Position numbers and translations under genes: made by a program. The notes under the pieces are model-generated. The model ran no database searches and was not told the origin of the DNA. It worked only from the letters and a program-made list of their open reading frames with translations. A stretch of DNA of 64,000 bases from Marchantia polymorpha subsp. ruderalis (lineage: Eukaryota > Streptophyta > Marchantiopsida > Marchantiales > Marchantiaceae): contig AP031358.1 in assembly GCA_037833965.1 (NCBI GenBank), positions 2,550,001 through 2,614,000 on the forward strand, given 5' to 3'. Positions 10,149 to 22,135 of the stretch are shown here, piece by piece (position 1 is the stretch's first letter; each line of letters starts with the position of its first letter).

Positions 10149-13100
10149 AAAACGTGACACTTTGTACCCTGTGTGTTCCTCTGTCCCTGTGGGTTCGACC
10201 TTTCTACCACTATATTGCAGTTTTAGCCTTTAGTGGGTTATTACACCGACTCGTAGTCGGCCGACTGTCAGTCCGTCCATCTCCTCCCGAAGGCATTGGT
10301 GCCTTCTGTGCAGAGGTATTTGTCGTCTTCCCTAGAATCTGCGCGATTATCTCCTCCTGTGTGAGATTCCGCCGGATCGAAGTACGCCCGGTCTCCTCAG
10401 CACCAGTTGGCATTTTGCGTGCCCTCTGTTTTGGTCGACTGTGCGGCTCGGGGGTGGGCCGACCACGAGTCGGCGCAGCTGGCACTTCCGGCTGCCTGTC
10501 CTCAGGTCTCTCATCCCACTTCCGCTTTCGCGGAATGCGCTCACTTCGACGTTCTTCTGGCGCTCTTGCTGGAGCCGGAGCCGGAGGCGGACTGGCAGGT
10601 TCCTCGTCCGGATCCGTGTCTACTTCGGCCTCCCTCGAGTATCTACCTGGATAGCTCCGGGTCAGCAGCGGAAACCGTGTTTTCTCAGAATTTGTCAAAC
10701 ATCCCATCGCCCGATAAAACACGATCAAGTAAGGCGAAAGATGATTGAGGGTTCCTCCTCTCTCTTCTTGCGCATGTTGGCGCGTCACCTTCCTCAGGAG
10801 CCGTGCCCAATGCACTGGAGCTCCTGACAACACTAGCTCCACAAATTCTACCTGCCAACCATGCATGTAAGCGGTCTTGGTCGGCTGCAATATCTGCAGC
10901 AATGCAGTCGCGACATTTCTCCGCAATCGATCTTTGTAATCCCGTGTCCGGAAACCGTTCTTGGGATGCCTGGCAACTTTGAAGAGCTCATTGTAGGAGA
11001 TTTCTTCCTCCTGGGACACCTTCACGCTATCGGCCTCGAAGAGGAGATCCCCTTCCTCGTCGGCACACCTGCCCAACACCTGCGCCCAGTTACAAATGTC
11101 CCATCTTTTTGGATGTGGACGGAATCCGCGATAGGGCTTGTGTCTCTCCTGCAGATACTCGCGCACCATCTCCGGACATGTCCAGTTCCACCCCCACTGG
11201 AGAAAATCGAGCTTCAGCCCCAGCAGCACATCTTGAAATGCGCGTAGACCGATCTGCGGCACCCTGAGTGGAGACACTCGCAGCTGGGGAACCTTCGACA
11301 TTGCGTTTCCTGCACACACAAACGTTCTCCCTTTCGCCCGCTCTCTCACAATCGCCACTGCGCGTCGGTCGCTCAAGCACTGACTGCTCACTCTCTCTTC
11401 GCTCACGCTCAAGTTCGCTACTCGCAATTCTCTCCAAGGTCTGTCAAGATCCTTGCGCAACTCGTCTCCGCACTCTCTTCTCTCACTGCAGGTCGCTCCG
11501 CTCTTGCGCGTAATCTTGGAAACTGGAAATCGCAAAATCAAGAATGAGAGAATGAGACTGGAGCGCAGTCTTTTCTTCTCCGAATTCAAGAACGTCCAAC
11601 GTTCTTACTGGTTACAACGTACGCAGCCGGCTATACGGCCTAACGGTTCGCCCTTTGCATGCGCGAATTCACGTCTCCGCACTGCGCGCATTCGCATGCG
11701 TGAATGTTGAATTCTCCCGCCGCCGCCGCCTTCCGGACTCGAGTCTGCCGCAGGGTATACGTCGGCTATGTTGTCTTTCCCTAACCCGTCCGTCACCGGA
11801 GGCGTGTCGCCGCTGGTGCGTTCCTTATCCGTCGGCGCCTTGCTGGAGGCGCACATCTAGTCGGAGCGAATTACGCCGGCGCGCAGTCGTACCGCTTATT
11901 TTGTCCTTTATGCCTCGTCCATTGCTGACAGCGCATATCCGCCAGCGCAAATCATGCCAGCGCATCCGGCCGTCATCGCCACGTCGGAGGCGTACATCCG
12001 ACCGGCGCTTTCCTTCCATGAGCAGCCGCCAAAGGCGCTTCCGACTCTGAGTTGGTTTCCTCCTATGAGCGCATGATTCCGCCGAAGGCGCATCGCCGAG
12101 GGCGTACGGGAATCCTTTCCGGCTGTGAACCCTAGCGCGAACGGCGCATGTCCGGCTACGAGTTTTCCGACGCTCATAACTTCTCCGTCCCTGATTCATC
12201 TCCGACGCTCTTGGGCTCGTTAGAACGAGCGTCCCGAGCTCTTTCTAATGCGACTTCAACCAACTGGATCTACCGTGTATTCCGATCGTTATGAAGGTTT
12301 TCCCTTTCCGCGCCAGCGGCGCATCGCCGAAGGCGCACTCATGGTCGGACGCCTTCAGAGGTCCGGGCCCTTCTCCTGACGTCTTTAGCAAAACCTCCTC
12401 CTGAGGTGTCTGCGCCGGAAGCGTAGCTTCCTTATACGCTGGAAGCGCGTGAGTAGAGACACCTCAGAAAAGGAGCTTTTGCCGAAGGCGCCGAAGACAT
12501 TGGCGTTGGTACATCCGACTACGTGATTCTTCGTGACCTCGTGACGATCTCATCAATCCACTCTATTTAACGTACCCTTTTCTAACTACAAACACTGCTT
12601 CGGTACTAGTTTTCTAAAATTGTTTAAATTCTGCAAAAAAAACAAAAAGTGTGTTACCACAGGACCTAACGGAGTAGCGGATTGACTGTCGGCAGGAGGA
12701 AATACGTGTGTGCAATGCACAATTGCAATCCGTGCAGACACCTTCCGCACGATCGCCTTCGGCGGTATACGCCTTCGGCGATGAAGAGTTAGCAAAAGCC
12801 GGACGGGCGGGCGATGTGAATTTGGCACAACCTCATTCTCCCATCGCCTTGGACATTCTGGCAGGGAGCAGCGAGGCTACAGCGGCGACAGTGGTGGCAG
12901 GCGACGCTGACATTTTGAAGCCAAACTCACGACAATCGCCGGCGAATTCAGTGGCGACCGAAATCCTCAATTCGGAGGATGACGGCGGCACTCTGCGAGC
13001 AGGTGGTACCTCTGTTGAGGTACCTTGATTGCAAAGTGGAGAAGTATGCGGACCCCCGCCAGCTTGGGTCCTACGTCGAATTAGTGAAAAAGCGAACCCG

Positions 13101-13890
13101 CACTAAAGTCCACACCAGCAAGTTGTTGGCCCGTGTGGATCGGGAACTTAAGGATGTGCTAGAGAAGTATGATTGCCTGTGGGGCCACCTCAATCTCACT
13201 AAGAAGGTGTACAAAGCCCTCGACAAGACGAAGGACGAGAAGCTGAAAGATTTTGCCAAGGCGAAGGCGAAGCTCGCAGAGGAGCTGGATTCTGAGCAGG
13301 CTCAGAATCGAATTTTGTCAGAAGAGCTCGTGCGACAGACACGGTTGTTAGAGCAGTGTCAGCTCGCACAGCAGGCGAATGAAGAATTAATCCGCAAGCT
13401 GCAAGCCGAGTGCGGAGAATTGAGAGCGCAGCGTGCGGAGGCCGAATTGCAGTTGGTTGTAGTTGAAGACGATCGCTGGCGGGAGGCAGATCGCACGAAG
13501 GAAGAGTTGGCGAGGCGAGTCAACCACTGTCTCAGAGGTTACGTCCACTGGGAAGTGGTGGCGCAGGAGAAACTCACACTGCGCGAGTTAGAGCTTCGTG
13601 CGGCGGGTTTGTTGTCAGGTGACAGGTGGAACCGGCGGCGAGTGGCGAAGAAGCTGGATTCGTTTTTGTCGAAGTCGCGGCACACCATGGCCACCCTCGA
13701 GACAGAGGTTTCTGCAGTATTGCGGCGGTTGGGACTGCGCAGTCGAGCGGAAGACTGGCAGGGTAGGGAGTTAGTGTGCGGCAGTCCGTCGCGGAGAAGG
13801 CGAAGCACCGGTTCTGCGGAGTGTAGTGTAGCGTGGCTCCGTGCAGGCGCGTAGCGTAGTGCAGTATAGTGTTAGTTAGGACTTAGAAGG

Positions 13891-13897
13891 TATAAAG
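13891..13897 (+). promoter_or_regulatory. TATA box of LTR copy 1
   Basis: TATAAAG, 36 bp after the end of the coiled-coil frame, followed by stem CAAGGC / GCCTTG at 13903-13919. Confidence 0.65.
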
Positions 13898-14647
13898 TAG
13901 TTCAAGGCGTCTTGCCTTGGGATTCTTCCAGTTTCGGAAGTGCAGATCAGGAACTCATTTTCTCTGCGTGTTTGTGTCCTTAGTTCTGTCACCGCGCAAG
14001 AGGAGCTACAACTTGGCGATCCGCATTTTGTAGCTGAAGGTCTTCGGCCGAATGTTCAGAGCTAGTATACTGGTTAAAGACTTGAGTAGTTCGGATCTAC
14101 ACCTGCCGATGTGATTGCCGATGCTCAGAGCCAGTTACTAGTTAGTTACTTGAATAGTTCCCCCTTACACTTCCGAGTGATTGTTCCTGATTGTACTCCT
14201 TCGGGATTTTTCCCCCGAATGCCATAGTGAAGTTTTGTTACTTTGAGTAAGCCTTGGTTGTAATTCAGGTTACGCTACAGCAGGTGCCTTCAGGATGACC
14301 CCTGTAGTATTTCTGGGAATGACAAGTGCCTATGAATTCAAACTCTTCAATAGACTGTTATGGTGTGCTCCTGGATCGTTTCTCAGTTGAGTCTCTCAGT
14401 TGGACCTGTGTTCTCTGCGCGTTTTGTGAGTTGAGAGTGTTGTTCACCACGTGTGAGTGACTTCGATCCAAAGTATGAAGTCTAATCCGGGTTCCCTGTG
14501 CTAGCGGAAACTAGTGGCAGGGTTGTAAAAGCCGGAGTTGGGAGTCACTACCTGCAGATTTGCTGACTGTACTTGCGAGAGACTTTCCCCCTGAAATCTT
14601 AAGTAGAAGTCCTAACCGACCTCGGAGTTGTGTTTCTATAGTTTCAG

Positions 14648-14675
14648 GTGTGTGTGTGTGTGTGTGTGTGTGTGT
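14648..14675 (+). repeat. TG dinucleotide microsatellite in U5 of LTR copy 1
   Basis: About 14 TG units. The same tract (TG or CA depending on strand) occurs about 200 bp from the 3' terminus in every LTR of the family, with varying length, for example near 18488-18528, 27475-27492, 38655-38670 and 40885-40905. Confidence 0.9.
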
Positions 14676-15422
14676 TGAGTGAACTACGCTGCACTGTGCG
14701 ACCTCCGATTGAACACTTGCAGTATTTTTGGGAGTGACAGTCGCCTGAGAATTCAAACTCTTCAATAGTCTGTTAAATGTGACACTTTGTACTCTGTGTG
14801 TTGCCTCTGTCCCTGTGGGTTCGACCTTTCTACCACTATATTGCAGTTTTAGCCTTTGGTGGGTTATTACAAGCATGAATTGAAGACTGAGGAAAAAGTG
14901 AAGTCTGATTGGGTACTCGATTGGTGATTCTGTTCGTCTTCAGTTACATTGTGAGAACAAGCTCAACCTTCAGTGTTTAGAAAAACAGGCTTATACTTTC
15001 TTCATTTGAAACCTCATTACATGGCAATCGAGAGCAAGAGCGGTGGCTCTACACAATTGTTGAATGCTCCTTTTGGAGCTGATAATTTGCTGTTGCAACT
15101 CATGTTTTGATGTCCTATCAGATTCCTTATGAAGATTGTGTTTAATGACTAGATAGCAAATATTTCCACGATGACAAAATTCAAACTAAAATAGTTTTTT
15201 AATTTCCAAGTGTTAGAATTTAGCAAACTTTAAATGCACATAAATTCTGTATGTCCCACATCAAGGCTCTGCACCCTGAAACGTTTAGACATGTCTTTAT
15301 TTCAGCCACTATCTTGTAAAGTATTTGAACTTTATTTTTTCCATCATCAAATGTGGCATCACACAAATCCAGTCAGCCTGATGCTAAGCATACTCTAGTA
15401 CTAAGTAACATCAAGTTAGCTT

Positions 15423-15588
15423 CTCCCTTAGACGATGGATCTAATCACCAAAACCAAGGGATCTGGTTCTTTGTTTATGCTCTAATTGGAAGAGAAATTG
15501 ACTCCTCTCCCTTCGACAGTTGATCTAGCCATCAAAACCAAGGGATCTGTTTCTTTGTTTATGCCCTATTCGGAAGAGAAAATGACTC
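15423..15588. repeat. Tandem duplication, two copies of about 83 bp
   Basis: Both units begin CTCCCTT and share AAAACCAAGGGATCTG and TTCTTTGTTTATGC, with scattered substitutions. Confidence 0.8.
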
Positions 15589-16480
15589 CTTGTACGAAAC
15601 ATATCTGGAACAAAGAGAAGAGATCGACCAAGTAAAAAAAAGCAAAAGAATTATAACGATGTAAAATATAGCAATATAATTTGTTATCTCATTTGAAGTG
15701 AAGATATATTTCTTACCTAAGATTACACACACTTAACATGGTTTGCACTTCTCCACGGAAACACAACAAATTTATAAACTAAAACATCGGAGGTGAACTA
15801 AGACTCACACCCTTTAGTCCAAAAAATAATCCTTAGATTTTGAATATATCTAAATTTTATGATGGAAACAAAAAAAACTTGAGTAACCAGTAACAATCTC
15901 CCTCTAAATTCATGTTATGAAGGTATTATTTTTTATTATCTATATAATCATTCTGAGATAAGTTCTAGAAAAGTCTTGCAGAGATAACTCTTTAAACTAG
16001 AGCAAAGCCGTAGCAAAAGCAGTTTAGCATAAAAATTTTAAAAGGTAACAAAATTTGCTAGTAAATTCTAATTCTGCTACTCATGCAAAACTTGCATAGT
16101 AGCACAATCTTCACTCAAACTCTCCAACTTTGGTCAACACATCACCTAGGTTGAATTTATTGTAAATTTTGATTAGCTCGAAGAAATTTTCCGAAAATTG
16201 TATGTCTAACAATACAATAAATAATACATCTTAAATAAATAATGCAATAAATTTATTTCACTCTTTTGCCCATCATTTGATTTGTCACAAAGTGTAACAT
16301 ACTTTGATTATCATCATGAAGATTGACAAACTATTGTTTAAATACCATCTAAATGATACATCAATAAATTTTCTTTGTTGCTTTTGCTACCGTTACATAT
16401 TCAAAAACCATTGTGGAATGAACAAAACTGTCTATTAATTTGTCTCAAATCAAAATCTAAAGAGAAAAAAAAATTGACTT

Positions 16481-16575
16481 CAAATTAAATTTGATTGGTT
16501 TGATTTAATAATATTAGTAATAATATCAATTTCAATTATTTATTATTATTGAATCAAAAAAATCAAATTTAATAT
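16481..16575. repeat. Imperfect inverted repeat, about 31-bp arms (fold-back, possibly MITE-like)
   Basis: The left arm (16481-16512) and the reverse complement of the right arm (16545-16575) both read ATTAAATTTGATT..TTTGATT.AATAAT, with about four mismatches around a roughly 32-bp AT-rich loop. No clear target-site duplication was found. Confidence 0.5.
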
Positions 16576-18498
16576 AAAATAAAATTATTTTATCTTCATA
16601 ATCTAGACTTTGATAAGAGACAAATCACTATTGTTCATTCACATCTGTCAAGTATATACTTCTTAGTTAAATCTAATCATAACTAGTTAATTTTAATCAT
16701 GATTAAACTAACAATCATCAATGTCTTGGTCAATTTTACAAGTAAATTCATACAAATAAATCACGTTATTGCAGTATTTGCTATAATAATAGCATGTGTT
16801 TGCATGTTTTTGTTATTTACTTTTCATGTATAGTTTTTGGGCTCGAAGAAAAAAAAAAGTGGTGTCATCGTTGATTGCTACAGTACACTCAGAGGATGTG
16901 ATCAATTGCATGTTAGCGTTTATGGATAGCTATAATAGTCAAGTCAATAATTTGAAATAATGATATTGTCACCTCAATTTAAACACAAAGAAGAATTCAG
17001 AAGTTTTAAGTAGGACAATGACAGGTTGTTGTGTAATGAGAATGAGTCAAACCTACCAAGGTTTATTTTAGCATAAGGAAGTTAGATTATATCACTACTA
17101 TTGTGTGATTGCAACTAAAACATGTTTACTAATGCACTACTAATAATTTTTTTGTGAAAAATTGATACAATGATCGAGATGGTTAGATTTTGTTTGAATT
17201 TGTAAATCAAAATAAAAATCCTAAAATTCTAACTTGGATTTTTGTAAAATCAATCAACAAGATTTTATTCTAACAGTATGAAAGAATATAAGCAGTCAAA
17301 TTCAATAATGTGTAAAGCTCTCGTATATAAGAATATTTTTTCAATAAAACTATATCATTGAAAGGGGATAACTTTTTCATACTCTCCTATTGACAAAGAT
17401 AAATTTTATCTCAAGGATGTTCTTGAATCAAAGATTGATAATTATGGAATTAATGATGTGATATCAAAAGCAAACTTCTATTGAGATGAAGTAAAATTTT
17501 GAAAAGAAAAATTGAAGAGCAGATTATCATTAGTGAGATTCAAATAATTGCACCAAACAATAAAGTTGAACCAGAATCATCTACTAGAAGATCATCAAAT
17601 TGAACTTGTAGAGCTCATATGAGCTATATTATGGCATGATTCATACAATCTTGAAGATTATGATATTATGATCGAATATGATGATGATATTGCGTTGATT
17701 TAAGGAAAAAAAAATTGTTCTAGAAAAAAAAATTTTCTTTCAATATGCTTGAGTGTTATAGTGCTATGAATAGTGAGATGCATTGCTTGATGTATGACAA
17801 AACTTGGAATTAATGGAGCTTTCAAAAGATTAAACTTTAATTAATAGTAAGTAAATGTACAAAATTAATAACAAATTAGGAGAGTACAAGAAAATAACTT
17901 TCAAAGACATGTTGGCTGTGAAGATTATTCAAATTCATGTCGGCTTCAAAGTCAGTTGGCTTTGAGTTCAAAGATCAAGAAAATTTGTTTTGTGAATTGC
18001 TAAATTAATATAAGAATTGAACCAAGCTCATAAACGTTGAAATGCTATATTTGATAAGTTCATGAAACCATAAAAACTTTCAAGAAGTGTGTATAATCCA
18101 TGTGTATATAATGATATCTTTAAATATCTTAAAAATAATAAATGATATCTCATTCTTCTTGTATTTTACATGAATATTATGTTTTTTTTACCAACAAAAA
18201 TCAATTCAACATAGAGAGATGCAAGAATCAGCTGAAGTCCAAATTCGAGAAGGAGTATTTGAATAAGTCCAAGACAAAATTATGAATGAATGTTCATTTG
18301 ATTATGTAATAACCCACTAAAGGCTAAAATTGCAATATAGTGGTAGAAAGGTCGAACCCAAAGGGACAGAGGAACACATAGGGTACAAAGTGTCACGTTT
18401 AACAGACTATTGAGGAGTTTGAATTCTCAGGCGACTGTCACTCCCAGAAATACTGCAAGTGTTCACTCGGAGCGCACTCGGAGGTCGCACAGTGCAGC

Positions 18499-18529
<31 letters not shown>

Positions 18530-19280
18530 CTGAAACTACAGAAACACAACCCAGATATCCGTTAGGACCTCTACTCAAGATTTCAGGGGGAAAGTTTCTC
18601 AAGAGTACACTCAGCGAAGCTGCAGGTAGTGACTCCCAACTCCGGCTTTTACAACACTTCCACTAGCTCGCTGCTAGCGTAGGAAACCCGGTTTGGACTG
18701 CCTACTTCGGATCGAAGTCACTCATACGCGGTGAACAACACTCTCAACTCACAAAACGCGCAGAGAACACAGGTCCGCACTGAAGGACTCACTGAGAAAC
18801 ATTCCAGTAACACACCATAACAATCTATTGAAGAGTTTGAATTCTTAGGCACTTGTCATTCCCAGAAATACTACACAGGTTACCCTGAAGGCACCTGTTG
18901 CAGCGTAACCTGAATTTACAACCAAGGCTTACACGAAGTAGCAAAACTTCACTTTGGCATTCGGGGGAAAAATCCCGAAGGAGTACAATCAGGAACAAAC
19001 ACTCGAAGGTGTAGGGGCGAAACTATTCAAGTATCTAACTAGTCACTGGCTCTGAGCATCGGCAATCACCCATGGGTGTAGATCCGAACTACTCAAGTCT
19101 CTAACCAATGTACTAGATCTGAACATTCGGCCGAAGGCCTTCAGCTACACAATGCGGAACGCTAAGGTGTAGCTCCTCGTGCGTGGTGACAGAACTAAGG
19201 ACACAAACACGCAGAGAAAATGAGTTCCTGATCTGCACTTCCGAAATTGGGAAAGAACCCAAGGCAAGACGACTTGAACT

Positions 19281-19288
19281 ATTTTATA
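19281..19288 (-). promoter_or_regulatory. TATA box of LTR copy 4
   Basis: TATAAAAT on the - strand, 36 bp after the normal stop position of the LTR-encoded ORF. Confidence 0.65.
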
Positions 19289-19324
19289 CCTTCTAAGTCC
19301 TAACTAGCACTACACTGCACTACG

Positions 19325-22135
19325 CTACACGCCGGCACGGAACCACGCTACACTACACTCCGCGGAACCTGTGCTTCGCCTCCTGCGCGACAGACTGCCG
19401 CGCACTAACTCCCTACCCTGCCAGTCTTCAGCTCAACTGCGCAGTCCCAAACGCTGCAACGCCGCGGACACCTCCGACTCGAGAGTGGACATGGTATCCC
19501 GCGCCTTCGACAGAAAAAAGTCTAACTTCTTCGCCACCGGCCGCCGACTCCTACTGTCACCTGACAACAACCCGGCTGCACGAAGCTCCAACTCACGCAG
19601 TGTGAGTTTCTTCTGCGCCGCCACTTCCCAGTGGGCGTAGCCCTTGAGACAGTGGGCGACTCGCCTCGCCATCTCCTCCTTCGTGCGATCCGCCTCTCGC
19701 CTGCGATCATCTTCAATTACCACCAACTGCGATTCGGCCTCCGCACGCTGAGCTCTCAATTCCCCGCACTCCGACTGCAGCCTGCGGATTAAATCCTCAT
19801 CCGCCTGTCGTGCGAGCTGACACTCCGCCAACAACCGCGTCTGTAGCACGAGCTCCTCTGACAGAACCTGATTCTGAGTCTTCTCAGAAATTAGTTCTTC
19901 TGTGGTCTTCACCACATCCCTGGTGAGCTCTTCCAGTCTCGCCTGCTTCAATGCGTCGTAGTGGGTGTGCGACTTCCGCACGAGATTATACTGTCCCCAC
20001 AAACACGCATGCTTCTCCCGTAAATCCTTAAGTTCCCGGTCCACCCTAGCTAGTAGCTTGCTAGTGTGGACTTTAGTGCGAGTCCGCCTGCGCACTAACT
20101 CGATGTATGACCCCGGCTGGAGTGGATCGGCGTATTTATCAAATTTGCGATCCAAGTACCTCAGCAGAGGTATTACCTGCTCAGAGAGCGCCGCCGCCGG
20201 CGCTCCAACAATTTCCTCCTCCTCTTCCTTGGTGTCTCCCGATCCCGACATTGCCTTTGTGTAGCCTCCTTCGTCATCATCCGAGGGAAGGATTTCGGTC
20301 GCCATTGATTGCGTTGGCGACTGACCCGAGTGGGGCTGCGAGTGGTCTACGGGTGCTGCCGCCGAAGGCACTCCCGCAGCTTCGCTGCTCCCCGCTAAAA
20401 TGTCCAAGGCGGTGGGTGAATGTGGCCGTGCTACATCCCCATCATCCGCTTGCCGCTCGTCAACCGTGTCCTCTTCGCCGCCGACGTCCGCCGCCGAAGG
20501 CGATCGAGCGGAATGTGTATGTGCGGGGTGTAATTGCGCATCGCGCACCCGAATTTCGTCCCGCGGACAGACAATCCGCTCCTCCGTTAGGTCCTGCGTG
20601 AGGGCTGCGTCTGGCCTGCGCGTAGGCGCATGTACCGGCGCCTGATCCGCCGCAGGCGCAGCGCCGAAGGCGTCTATCGCCGAAGGCGACAGAGCCGAAG
20701 GCCGCTCGCCCGATGTACCTGGCCCCGAAGGCCCTACCGCCGAAGGCGCATCTGCCGGCGGATCACACGCCGAAGGTGCGGTCTCCGCACGCTCCCTGCT
20801 CAAAACTCGTTGGCCCGAAGGCCCTGACGCCGAAGGCGCAAATCGCGGCGCGTTATACGCCGGAGGGTCTGGTCCCGAAGGCCCTTGACCCGAAGGCGGA
20901 TCTTCCGCCGGCTCCTTCCCCTTCCTACGTTGTATCGGGGGTGAATCCTGCCTACTCGTAGGCGGCCGCCTGTGCGTAGGCGAACTTTCTCTGCCTACGC
21001 GTAGGCGGAGGTCCACGTCCGCTTGAGATCGCCTATCCGCTGGAAATCGAATGTGCGTAGGCGGAACACTCGTCCGCATCACACGTGGTAACTCCGGAGG
21101 CCCTTGGCCCGAAGGCCGCATCTCGTCCGTCGGAGGTGTAGTGTGGTCCGCCGCTCCTGCGGCCGTCCGCGCTCTCTCGATCCTCTCCGGTGACGCACTT
21201 CCCTTCTCCGTGGTGATCGTCGCCGTGTCCGCGCTGCTGGCTGGTAACACGAGCCTACGCGCCTTCTGCTTCGGCCGGCTGCACACTTCGTGCAGTGGCC
21301 GCTGTCGTATGGGAGCAGTGGGTTCTCGATGCTGCTCCTCCTCTGACTCCTCTCTCCATCGTCGCTTCCGCGGCACTCTTGCTGCGGGTGGGCTTCTTCC
21401 CTCGTCCCGCCGTGTCGGCGGAGTAGAAGCTGGTGAATCCTCTACATCGGTGTCGACCTCGTTATCCCGCACATACTTCCGGGGATGGTCGACGGACAAT
21501 GGCGGAAAGCGAGCGAGCTCCACCGCGGTCAAACAATTCCTCTGCCAATAGAAATTTATCAAGAAAGGGGAGAGGTGATTGAGAGTTCCCCCCTTCTCCT
21601 CGAAGGCGTGCTGCCGCATCACTCTGTGCAAGATGCTTGCCCAGTGAACTAGAGCTCCGGCCAAGATGAGCTCCACAAAAGAAACCTGCCACAAGGTGAT
21701 GTACGAGGTGCGGTGTGGCTGCAGCAATTGCAGCAGCGCTGCCGCTAAAGTTCGGCGAAAGCGATCTTTGTAGTCGCGGATCTTGTACCCATTCTTGGTA
21801 GACCTCTCCCGTTTGAACAATTCCACAAATTGAGCCTCGTCCTGCTTCGACACCTTGACGCTCTCACTATCAAAGAGGAGGTACCCGTCGATGCCGGCAC
21901 ACCTCCCCAATGCCTGCGCCCAATCTTGGACGGTCCACCGATCTACATGCGGACGCAATCCGCGCGTAGGTGGTCGCTGTGGCTCCAGCCATTCGCGCAC
22001 CATGTCTACGCAAATGTAATTCCATCCCCACAGCAAGAAATCAAGCTTTCTTGCAATCAGCCGCTCCTCGAAGGCACGCAACCCGTTTTGTGGAAGCCGA
22101 AGCGGCAGCATCCGCAATCTGTTCAGTCTCGACAT
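19325..22135 (-). pseudogene. LTR-encoded ORF of copy 4, truncated by one late stop
   Basis: Open from the conserved Met at 22135 (also open upstream to an ATG at 22387) down to a TGA at 19435-19433. Relatives have CGA at that codon, so this looks like a C-to-T change. The stop removes the last 36-37 residues (basic tail ending in the family's conserved C-terminus), after which the frame stays open to the normal stop at 19325. The N-terminal domain, basic patch, PSA-type repeats (for example PSAVGPSG and PSASGPSG) and most of the coiled coil remain, so a nearly full protein could still be made. Confidence 0.85.

Larger units (their letters stand above)
4880..10245 (+). mobile_element. LTR copy 3, solo LTR, innermost of the nest
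   Basis: Starts TGTGGTACCCCAC at 4880 and ends GGGTTATTACA at 10245 (5366 bp). The target-site duplication CCGAC lies at 4875-4879 and 10246-10250. It carries an intact ORF, a TATA box and a roughly 0.95-kb leader-like R/U5, but no internal retrotransposon region, so it arose by LTR-LTR recombination. Being innermost, with the cleanest ORF of the nest, it is the youngest of the three. U3 upstream of the ORF (4880-6129) is GC-rich and packed with GCCTTCGGC-type and GCCTGTGCACAGGC-type palindromes, plus one copy of a conserved hairpin unit around 5190-5270. Confidence 0.96.
3375..11301 (-). pseudogene. LTR-encoded ORF of copy 2, interrupted only by insertion of copy 3
   Basis: The N-terminal half runs 11301 to 10246 and the C-terminal half 4874 to 3375. 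If the solo LTR and one copy of its CCGAC duplication are ignored, the two halves are in the same frame (about 851 codons) with no internal stop, so the gene was open when copy 3 landed. The N-terminal domain is clearly diverged from copy 3 (LDFLQWGWNWTCPEMVREY against LDFLLWGWNYICANMVREW). The basic patch PRKRKW and the C-terminal coiled coil are kept. An open frame extends upstream to 11589, but that part does not resemble the N-termini of other copies, which favours the conserved Met at 11301 as start. Confidence 0.85.
2430..12661 (-). mobile_element. LTR copy 2, solo LTR, inserted in copy 1 and itself split by copy 3
   Basis: Reading the - strand it starts at 12661 (TGTGGTAACACAC) and ends at 2430 (GGGTTATTACA). 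The 5-bp target-site duplication GGACC is present at 2425-2429 and 12662-12666. Without copy 3 its own length is about 4.86 kb. There is no gag, pol, PBS or PPT between the ends, so it is a solo LTR. Its 5' terminus (TGTGGTAAC.CACTTTTTG) differs from the TGTGGTACCCC type of copies 3 and 4 and of the full element, and matches the fragment at 38678, so it belongs to a second subfamily. Confidence 0.95.
932..13854 (+). pseudogene. Broken LTR-encoded ORF of copy 1 (N-terminal domain / coiled-coil protein)
   Basis: The frame is read at 932-2429 and resumes after the nested copy 2 at 12667. It begins at the Met conserved in all family copies (ATG at 932); the upstream ATG used in other copies has become ATA. 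The N-terminal domain (RAF..KLDFLLWGWN, WTVQDWGQVLGRC) is readable. Damage: TGA at 1424-1426 where relatives have TGG, TGA at 1688-1690 where relatives have CGA, a TAG at about 12675, and a deletion near 12980 that removes the acidic stretch and shifts the frame. The C-terminal coiled-coil part is again open at 12979-13854 and ends like the other copies. It cannot make the full protein. Confidence 0.85.
1..14871 (+). mobile_element. LTR copy 1 (outermost), 5' end outside window, split by nested LTR copy 2
   Basis: Own sequence is 1-2429 plus 12667-14871. It ends at 14871 in the family terminus GGGTTATTACA, followed by AGCAT. Order on +: GC-rich U3 with many short palindromes (1-931), broken LTR-encoded ORF (932-13854), TATA box at 13891, leader-like R/U5 with a long TG microsatellite, then the terminus. 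Its left end lies before base 1, so the TSD cannot be tested and I cannot tell a solo LTR from a 3' LTR. It is the oldest layer of the nest, because copy 2 is inserted into its ORF and its ORF carries the most damage. Confidence 0.9.
14872..18304. other. AT-rich intergenic DNA, no gene seen
   Basis: No open frame of note on either strand. It holds one 83-bp tandem duplication (15423-15588) and one imperfect inverted repeat (16481-16575). Confidence 0.8.

Noticed and set aside
10194-10245. GGGTTCGACC near the LTR terminus resembles a tRNA B box, with an A-box-like word nearby; a tRNA-derived or Pol III element was considered.
   Set aside because: The two words match on opposite strands, the B-box match is incomplete, and no cloverleaf can be built.
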